Below, piece after piece: positions 1-5,026 of a stretch of DNA of 9,153 nucleotides; position 1 is the first letter of the stretch, and each line of letters opens with the position of its first letter. Made by a program: the position numbers and the translations under genes. The notes under the pieces were generated by a model. The model saw only the letters and a list, made by a program, of their open reading frames with translations, searched no databases and was not told the DNA's origin. The DNA comes from Ruminococcaceae bacterium UBA1772 (GTDB taxonomy: Bacteria; Bacillota; Clostridia; Oscillospirales; Acutalibacteraceae): positions 1 to 9,153 of the forward strand of contig DCGS01000078.1 of the NCBI GenBank assembly GCA_002314645.1, read 5' to 3'.

Positions 1-179
1 ATGTCCCCTTCATTTATTATGTCCACTGTTCGTGTGTGAGAACCATTTTTCATTATTCCATTTTCTTGCATTTTTAAAGCTCTTATTAAACGCGATGAAA
101 GCCCCACACTTCCCTTTAGAAAATGTAGGACTTTTCTGTCATTAAATTCTGCCGGAACAGTGTATTCAAGTGTTCTCAT
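1..179 (-). CDS. RluA/RluD-family pseudouridine synthase, N-terminal part only
   Basis: This gene runs off the left edge; only its first 59 codons are present. The visible protein begins MRTLEYTVPAEFNDRKVLHF and continues with GLSSRLIRALK and an ENGIMKNG stretch. This is the pattern of the S4-like N-terminal segment of Firmicute RluA/RluD-type pseudouridine synthases, where a short beta segment is followed by HFL, LGLSSRL and GI-x-x-NG. Such enzymes convert uridine to pseudouridine in 23S rRNA or tRNA in the cytoplasm. The catalytic domain with its HRLD-type motif lies outside the window, so the exact target cannot be named. The ATG at 179 follows a GGAGGA site at 186-191 with a 6-base gap, which fixes the start. 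The gene begins 21 bases after the stop of the FemA-like gene on the same strand and shares its promoter. The family is fairly sure; the subfamily is open. Confidence 0.8.
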   Translation of the reverse strand, partial: MRTLEYTVPAEFNDRKVLHFLKGSVGLSSRLIRALKMQENGIMKNGSHTRTVDIINEGD

Positions 180-185
180 TTTGAA

Positions 186-191
186 TCCTCC
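186..191 (-). promoter_or_regulatory. Ribosome binding site of the pseudouridine synthase gene
   Basis: On the minus strand GGAGGA lies 6 bases before the ATG at 179, inside the 21-base gap after the FemA-like stop codon. This strong site supports the start choice and suggests the gene is translated independently from the shared mRNA. Confidence 0.75.
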
Positions 192-200
192 GGCAAAAAA

Positions 201-1529
201 TTATTTCTTTAATTTAAGTTTAATGCGAACTAATGTGTGCTTAGCTTTTGGCATTAATTCCTTATACATCCAGTAGCGAGTCTTGTTTTCAACGAGCACG
301 TATTCACCGACAAATTCGTAATATTTTGCTCCAAAACTCTTCTTGAAATCACATATGCCAACGAAATTCTCCACTGGTTCCATGACACCAAGAGTGCCGT
401 TTTCAAGAATTTCTGGATTTTTCACTAAAACGTATCCAAGGTCGTGGAAATCCATGCCTTCATCTATACTTTCACACATACGCCAATAGTTTAAGAAATG
501 GCTTGAACGAGTGTTATTTCTAACAATATTTCTTGTTCCGCCAAATATACAGGATGCAACTCCGCCAAAGCGAATTGTAAGACCACCTGCAACGGCAATT
601 TTGTCATCCTCTAAATAGTCAGAAGTCTCAGAAACACGTTGATTGTAGCTCTGAGTATTCTTCTGAATTACGTCAAGTTCATCCTGAAGACCACGGATTT
701 TTTTCTGTGGTGCAGTTGGAAGAAGAGAAAGAATTTCTTCCTTTCTCTTCTGTCTTTCTTCCTCAAGTTCTCTGTCGAGTTTTTTGTCGTAGTACACAAT
801 CATAATGTCTGTATACTTGCTTAAATTTTTCATGAGGTTTTGGATGTAATCCGCATTTCTTGCGGCAAAGCTATTTCTGTCTGAAGTGTCCTCCATAACG
901 CTCATGAACTCGTCCAAAATTTTTGGATTTGAAACGACATCTTCATAAAGGTAACGCTTAAGAGTTAGACCTCGAGATGCGCCCACACGAACAGAATAAC
1001 GAACACCCTTTTCACAGCCCTTAAGGATTTTATCTGCTGGAATTTGGTTACCCTCAGCGTCCTTAAGTGGAATCATTGTTTGAACTGGGTGCTTGTAAGT
1101 ATAAGTGTCAATGTCAGGATTTAAAATGAAGCCGTTTTTAATGAGCGATTCATGCATTTTAAGACCAACTTCATTTTCTTCACCCTCAATTCTGAGTGGA
1201 GCAAGTGGGTCTGTAATAAGGCAGAATGCGCCATGTGACTTCATTTGACCTGAAATGTAAGTCCAAAAACTGTCTGTTAAATTTTCATCTTCAGTGGACA
1301 CAACAGGTCCACATGAAATGTACCAAATTTTTCCTGCTACAGGAATTTTTCTTTCAAGAACAAGGGCTGTTAAGACAAGATTTTCCTCCTCATCATACCC
1401 TGCATAAAGGAAAGAATTCCACGCAGTTTTAACCTTTGGCCAAGAGGAACACTGAAGGTAAGAGCCCTTGTTTTCCTCTACAAATTTATCAAATTTTTCA
1501 GTATCTGTTTCAATCCTGAAATTGTACAT
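201..1529 (-). CDS. FemA/MurM/FemX-family peptidoglycan-bridge aminoacyltransferase
   Basis: The 442-residue protein looks like a FemABX transferase. These cytoplasmic enzymes move an amino acid from aminoacyl-tRNA onto the peptide stem of lipid II and so build the interpeptide bridge. Family features visible here are the N-terminal F-x-x-F-V-x-x-x-x-G-x-Y-LQ-x-S-x-WP-x-VK segment (residues 11-33), the first GNAT-like half, a charged helical stretch at about 248-308 (DKKLDRELEEERQKRKEEI and on) matching the paired coiled-coil arm of FemA and MurM, and a C-terminal FKKSFGAKYYEFVGEY at 395-410. The arm argues for FemA/MurM rather than the armless Weissella FemX. The substrate amino acid (Gly, Ala or Ser in known members) cannot be read from sequence. 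The ATG at 1529 has only a weak ribosome binding site (AAGTGAAG), yet its promoter is perfect. It heads an operon with the pseudouridine synthase gene. There is no signal peptide, as expected. Confidence 0.88.
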   Translation of the reverse strand: MYNFRIETDTEKFDKFVEENKGSYLQCSSWPKVKTAWNSFLYAGYDEEENLVLTALVLERKIPVAGKIWYISCGPVVSTEDENLTDSFWTYISGQMKSHGAFCLITDPLAPLRIEGEENEVGLKMHESLIKNGFILNPDIDTYTYKHPVQTMIPLKDAEGNQIPADKILKGCEKGVRYSVRVGASRGLTLKRYLYEDVVSNPKILDEFMSVMEDTSDRNSFAARNADYIQNLMKNLSKYTDIMIVYYDKKLDRELEEERQKRKEEILSLLPTAPQKKIRGLQDELDVIQKNTQSYNQRVSETSDYLEDDKIAVAGGLTIRFGGVASCIFGGTRNIVRNNTRSSHFLNYWRMCESIDEGMDFHDLGYVLVKNPEILENGTLGVMEPVENFVGICDFKKSFGAKYYEFVGEYVLVENKTRYWMYKELMPKAKHTLVRIKLKLKK

Positions 1530-1565
1530 TAATCTTCACTTCACACTTTCAAAAATATCAGTAAG

Positions 1566-1594
1566 ATTATAGATTTAAAGACCTTAAATGTCAA
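1566..1594 (-). promoter_or_regulatory. Consensus sigma-A promoter of the femA-like operon
   Basis: On the minus strand TTGACA (1589-1594) and TATAAT (1566-1571) are separated by exactly 17 bases, matching both consensus hexamers at all 12 positions. The -10 box lies 36 bases before the ATG at 1529, giving a leader of roughly 30 bases. The spacer holds an inverted repeat, ATTTAA-5-TTAAAT (1573-1589), which might be an operator but is AT-rich and could be chance. Confidence 0.85.
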
Positions 1595-1606
1595 CACAAG
1601 TAATTC

Positions 1607-1635
1607 TTGCAAAAGAGCATTTATAAATGTATACT
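1607..1635 (+). promoter_or_regulatory. Promoter of valS
   Basis: TTGCAA (1607-1612) and TATACT (1630-1635) are spaced by 17 bases, matching the consensus at 4 of 6 and 5 of 6 positions. Transcription would begin near 1642, leaving a leader of about 40 bases before the valS ATG at 1683. This promoter stands back to back with the femA-like one; the two -35 boxes are 12 bases apart. A 12-base palindrome CATTTATAAATG (1618-1629) fills most of the spacer. Confidence 0.7.
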
Positions 1636-1682
1636 ATAGGGGTTATTATATTAAATTACTATACCTTTTTGGAGGCAAAAAT

Positions 1683-4307
1683 ATGCGTAAGGAATTGGAG
1701 GCAAAGTACAACCCTTCAGAAGTTGAAGACCGAATTTATGCGTCTTGGCTTGAAGGCAAATACTTCCATGCTGAACCAGATGAATCAAAAAAGCCATACA
1801 CTATTGTAATTCCACCACCAAACATTACTGGTCAATTACATATGGGTCATGCGCTTGACAATACTTTCCAGGATATCCTCATTCGTTATCATAGAATGAA
1901 GGGTTATGATACCCTCTGGGTTCCTGGTACAGACCATGCTTCAATTGCTACTGAGGCTAAAATTGTTGAGGCTCTTAAGAAAGAGGGCCTTTCAAAGGGA
2001 GACCTTGGTCGTGAGAAGTTCCTTGAACGTGCATGGGAATGGAAAGAACAGTACGGCGGTCGTATTGTAGAACAGCTCAAAAAGATGGGCTCTTCATGTG
2101 ACTGGGACCGTGAAAGATTCACACTTGATGAAGGCTGCTCAAAGGCAGTTCGTGAAGTTTTTGTTCGTCTTTATGACAAGGACCTCATCTACCGTGGTGA
2201 AAGAATCATCAACTGGTGTCCACACTGTATGACATCAATTTCAGATGCAGAAGTTGAATATGAGGAGAAGGACGGTTCATTCTGGCACCTTCGTTACCCT
2301 CTTTCAGACGGTTCAGGTTATCTTGAACTTGCAACAACTCGTCCAGAAACAATGTTCGGAGACACAGCAGTTGCTGTTCATCCAGATGACGAGCGTTATA
2401 AGCATCTTGTTGGAAAGACATTAATCCTTCCAATTGTTAATAAGGAAATCCCTATTGTTGCAGACGAATATGTTGAAATGGATTTTGGTACAGGCGTAGT
2501 TAAAATTACTCCTGCACACGACCCTAACGACTTTGAAGTTGGTCTTCGTCACAACCTTCCAGTAATCAACGTTATGACCGAAGATGGTTATATGAACGAA
2601 AACGCTGGCGAGCAGTATTGTGGCAAGGACAGATATGTTTGCCGCAAGGAGCTTGTAAGACAGCTTGAGCTTGAAGGCTACCTTGTAAAGGTTGAGCCTA
2701 TGAAGCACAACGTTGGTACATGCTACCGTTGCGGAACAACAGTTGAGCCACGCGTTTCAAAGCAGTGGTTCGTACGTATGGAGCCACTTGCTGGCCCAGC
2801 AATTGACGTAGTTAAAAAGGGCGAAGTTAAGTTCGTTCCAGAACGCTTCGACAAGACATACTACCACTGGATGGAAAACATTAAAGACTGGTGTATTTCA
2901 CGTCAGCTTTGGTGGGGTCACAGAATTCCTGCTTGGTACTGTGACGACTGTGGTGAAATCACAGTTTCTAGAGAGGATGCATGTGAATGTGCACACTGCC
3001 ATTCAAAGAACATCCACCAGGATCCAGACACACTCGACACATGGTTCTCTTCAGCTCTCTGGCCTTTCTCAACTCTTGGTTGGCCAGATGAAACTCCAGA
3101 ACTCAAGCACTACTTCCCAACCAGCACACTTGTTACTGGTTATGACATCATCTTCTTCTGGGTTGCTCGTATGATCTTCTCATCTTGTGAGCAGATGGGT
3201 ACCTTCCCATTCAGTACCGTATTCATCCATGGTATTGTAAGAGATGCACAGGGAAGAAAAATGTCAAAGAGTCTTGGCAACGGAATAGATCCTCTTGAAA
3301 TTATTGACAAGTATGGTGCAGATGCTCTTCGTTTCACTCTTGCTACAGGTAATAGCCCAGGAAACGACATGCGTTTCTCAGATGAAAAGGTTGAAGCATC
3401 TAGAAACTTTGCTAATAAAATTTGGAATGCAGCTCGTTTCATCCTCATGAATCTTGAAGGAAATGAAGAAGCTCCTCACATTCCAGAGAACCTTGAAATT
3501 GAAGACAAGTGGATTATTTCAAAGCTCAATACACTTGCAAAGGAAGTTAACCAGAACATTGAAAACTACGAGCTCGGCGTTGCCGTTGCAAAGCTCTATG
3601 ATTTCATTTGGGACAACTTCTGTGACTGGTACATTGAAATTTCAAAGATTCGTCTTCAGCAAGGTGGCGAAGCAGCTGAAAGCGCAAGAGCAGTTCTCAT
3701 TTATGTTCTTTCAAACGCACTTAAGCTCCTTCACCCATTCATGCCATTCATTACTGAAGAAATTTGGCTCACTCTTCCACACGACGGTGAAACAATTATG
3801 CTTTCATCATATCCTGAATATGACGAGGCTCTTAACTTCACTGCAGACGAAGAAGAGTTCGGCCGTATTATGACCGCTGTCAGAGCCATCCGTAACAGAC
3901 GCGCTGAAATGAACGTACCTCCTTCAAAGAAGGCTGAGGTCTTCATTGACTCAGACTATGAAGATACCTTCAAGTCAGGTACTATTTACATGCAGCGTCT
4001 TGCATACGCTTCCAGCGTAACAGTATGCAAGGGCGTTGAAATAGAAGGCGCTGTAAGCATTGTTACAGAGGACGCTAAAATCTACATTCCAATGAATGAA
4101 CTTGTAGATTTCGAAGCTGAGCGCAAGAGACTTGAAAAAGAACTTGAGGCTGCACAAAAAGACCTCGACTTCTTTAACAAGAAGCTCAACAACCCAGGAT
4201 TCCTTGCAAAGGCTCCTGCTGCTGTTGTTGAAAAAGATAAGGCTTCAGCAAAGAAAATTGAAGACAAGATTACTCTTCTTCGTGAAAGTATTTCAAAGCT
4301 TGGATAA
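1683..4307 (+). CDS. valS: Valyl-tRNA synthetase
   Basis: This class I synthetase of 874 residues charges tRNA-Val with valine in the cytoplasm. The HIGH motif appears as HMGH at 53-56 within PPPNITGQLHMGHAL, and KMSKS is intact at 526-530. The editing (CP1) domain shows TTRPETMFGD from residue 218 and HDPNDFEVGLRH, typical of valyl enzymes that hydrolyse Thr-tRNA-Val. Metal-type cysteine pairs occur at C179/C182, C347/C350 and C420/C423 with C436/C439. The last 65 or so residues form the charged coiled-coil arm that identifies ValRS rather than IleRS or LeuRS. Length fits Firmicute ValRS. The ATG follows GGAGG (1671-1675) at 7 bases. An overlapping reading from 1627 in another frame is a shadow. 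The gene is monocistronic between its own promoter and a strong terminator. The leader is too short for a T-box, so control by uncharged tRNA-Val is not visible here. Confidence 0.98.
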   Translation: MRKELEAKYNPSEVEDRIYASWLEGKYFHAEPDESKKPYTIVIPPPNITGQLHMGHALDNTFQDILIRYHRMKGYDTLWVPGTDHASIATEAKIVEALKKEGLSKGDLGREKFLERAWEWKEQYGGRIVEQLKKMGSSCDWDRERFTLDEGCSKAVREVFVRLYDKDLIYRGERIINWCPHCMTSISDAEVEYEEKDGSFWHLRYPLSDGSGYLELATTRPETMFGDTAVAVHPDDERYKHLVGKTLILPIVNKEIPIVADEYVEMDFGTGVVKITPAHDPNDFEVGLRHNLPVINVMTEDGYMNENAGEQYCGKDRYVCRKELVRQLELEGYLVKVEPMKHNVGTCYRCGTTVEPRVSKQWFVRMEPLAGPAIDVVKKGEVKFVPERFDKTYYHWMENIKDWCISRQLWWGHRIPAWYCDDCGEITVSREDACECAHCHSKNIHQDPDTLDTWFSSALWPFSTLGWPDETPELKHYFPTSTLVTGYDIIFFWVARMIFSSCEQMGTFPFSTVFIHGIVRDAQGRKMSKSLGNGIDPLEIIDKYGADALRFTLATGNSPGNDMRFSDEKVEASRNFANKIWNAARFILMNLEGNEEAPHIPENLEIEDKWIISKLNTLAKEVNQNIENYELGVAVAKLYDFIWDNFCDWYIEISKIRLQQGGEAAESARAVLIYVLSNALKLLHPFMPFITEEIWLTLPHDGETIMLSSYPEYDEALNFTADEEEFGRIMTAVRAIRNRRAEMNVPPSKKAEVFIDSDYEDTFKSGTIYMQRLAYASSVTVCKGVEIEGAVSIVTEDAKIYIPMNELVDFEAERKRLEKELEAAQKDLDFFNKKLNNPGFLAKAPAAVVEKDKASAKKIEDKITLLRESISKLG

Positions 4308-4314
4308 AAAAATT

Positions 4315-4348
4315 AAAGGAAGTAGACGCAAGGTCTACTTCCTTTTTT
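4315..4348. terminator. Bidirectional intrinsic terminator between valS and the tetR-family gene
   Basis: A 13-base-pair perfect stem (AAAGGAAGTAGAC, 4315-4327, with GTCTACTTCCTTT, 4333-4345) encloses a 5-base loop GCAAG. It is followed by a T run at 4343-4348 for valS. Read the other way the stem is followed by TTTAATTTTTTT, so it also ends the convergent gene. It begins 7 bases after the valS stop. The stop codon of the tetR-family gene (4347-4349) overlaps the T run. Confidence 0.92.
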
Positions 4349-4886
4349 ATTGCCAAATTGGTCCTTTCAGTTCTTCCGGAAGGATTTGTACAACAGCCCT
4401 TGAGGCCTCTCTAGAGGTTATTTTATACTTTCCGTTTATCCATTCTTCATAAGCAAAAGGAATGCCATGACATAGAATAGAAAGTCTTAGTTTGTCTTCA
4501 TCAGTTACATTCTGCAAACCCTTTTTACTTCCAAGAACAAAAATGGCTGCGGTGTAGCATGTATCATATATAAATTGATGTAAAGAGTTTGCGCCGCTTG
4601 ATTCAAACATTCTTGTAAGAGTAGCCCACTTTTCTGTACCAATGTCTAAGAAAACGCAAAAAAGATCTTCAAATGTCTTACATTTTTTCGTATTAAAATA
4701 CTCCTCCATAATTACTGTGAAGTTGTAGTTCATAACATCATATTTATCTTTAAAATATCTATAAAAGGTTGCTCTGCCAACCCCTGCTTTATCTGTAATC
4801 ATTTTTACAGTAATGGAGTCAAAGTCATGATGCTGAACAAGCTCGTTAAAGCTATCTAGAATATCCTGTTTTGTTCTGTCTTTCAT
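4347..4886 (-). CDS. TetR-family transcriptional repressor
   Basis: The 179-residue protein has a TetR-type helix-turn-helix at about residues 25-45, reading ITVKMITDKAGVGRATFYRY and followed by FKDKYDVM, the family's hallmark end of the recognition helix. The rest is a helical ligand and dimer domain with no motif that names the inducer; it resembles the short TetR proteins of Firmicutes with a DhaS-like C-terminal domain, which is only a resemblance. I chose the ATG at 4886 because GGAGGG (4890-4895) stands just before it and because TetR proteins begin close to their first helix. A GTG at 4916 would add ten residues (MKKCIIFGGL), lacks a ribosome binding site and sits almost at the likely transcription start. 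The gene is divergent from the flavoprotein operon, and its promoter contains a perfect inverted repeat, so autorepression is very likely. Confidence 0.92.
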   Translation of the reverse strand: MKDRTKQDILDSFNELVQHHDFDSITVKMITDKAGVGRATFYRYFKDKYDVMNYNFTVIMEEYFNTKKCKTFEDLFCVFLDIGTEKWATLTRMFESSGANSLHQFIYDTCYTAAIFVLGSKKGLQNVTDEDKLRLSILCHGIPFAYEEWINGKYKITSREASRAVVQILPEELKGPIWQ

Positions 4887-4917
4887 AAGCCCTCCAAAAA
4901 TAATACACTTTTTCACT

Positions 4918-4945
4918 ATTGTATCACTTTGATACAGATTGTCAA
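4918..4945 (-). promoter_or_regulatory. Promoter of the tetR-family gene
   Basis: On the minus strand TTGACA (4940-4945) and TACAAT (4918-4923) are spaced by 16 bases, matching the consensus at 6 and 5 of 6 positions. The leader to the ATG at 4886 would be about 25 bases. The inverted repeat at 4920-4936 fills the spacer and overlaps the -10 box. Confidence 0.75.
4920..4936. promoter_or_regulatory. Probable TetR-family operator
   Basis: TGTATCA-CTT-TGATACA is a perfect 7-base inverted repeat with a 3-base spacer. Its place between the -35 and -10 boxes of the tetR promoter is the classic position for repression by steric blocking. Its size and symmetry suit a TetR dimer. That this protein is the one that binds is inferred from adjacency. 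Confidence 0.78.
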
Positions 4946-4948
4946 ATA

Positions 4949-4957
4949 TGTATCACT
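4949..4957 (+). promoter_or_regulatory. Second copy of the operator half-site
   Basis: TGTATCACT repeats the first nine bases of the operator 29 bases further on, in the same orientation, without a recognisable opposite half. It lies about 20 bases before the -10 box of the flavoprotein operon, near where RNA polymerase would contact the -35 region. It may be a weak secondary site that extends control to that operon. Confidence 0.45.
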
Positions 4958-4976
4958 GAATAAATGCATTACATTA

Positions 4977-4982
4977 TATAAT
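4977..4982 (+). promoter_or_regulatory. Probable -10 box of the flavoprotein-hypA operon
   Basis: A perfect TATAAT lies 44 bases before the ATG at 5027, inside the 14-base palindrome TATATAATTATATA (4975-4988). At 17 bases upstream the -35 position reads CACTGA, a poor match, and it overlaps the second operator half-site. The promoter may be weak or need help. TATAGT at 4985-4990 is an alternative -10 box, also without a good -35. Confidence 0.5.
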
Positions 4983-5026
4983 TATATAGTATTAAATTTT
5001 GGGATAGTAAAAGGGAGGAATTAAGC

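Noticed and set aside
1618..1629. CATTTATAAATG as a confirmed operator
   Set aside because: It is a perfect palindrome, but short and AT-rich, with no second copy or adjacent regulator gene, so it is kept only as a weak observation.
3454..3873. Plus-strand out-of-frame reading within valS
   Set aside because: It lies wholly inside conserved valS sequence in another frame and has no start signal.
4887..4916. Longer TetR protein starting at GTG 4916
   Set aside because: There is no ribosome binding site before it, it lies almost at the predicted transcription start, and the ATG at 4886 has GGAGGG just upstream and gives the usual TetR N-terminus.
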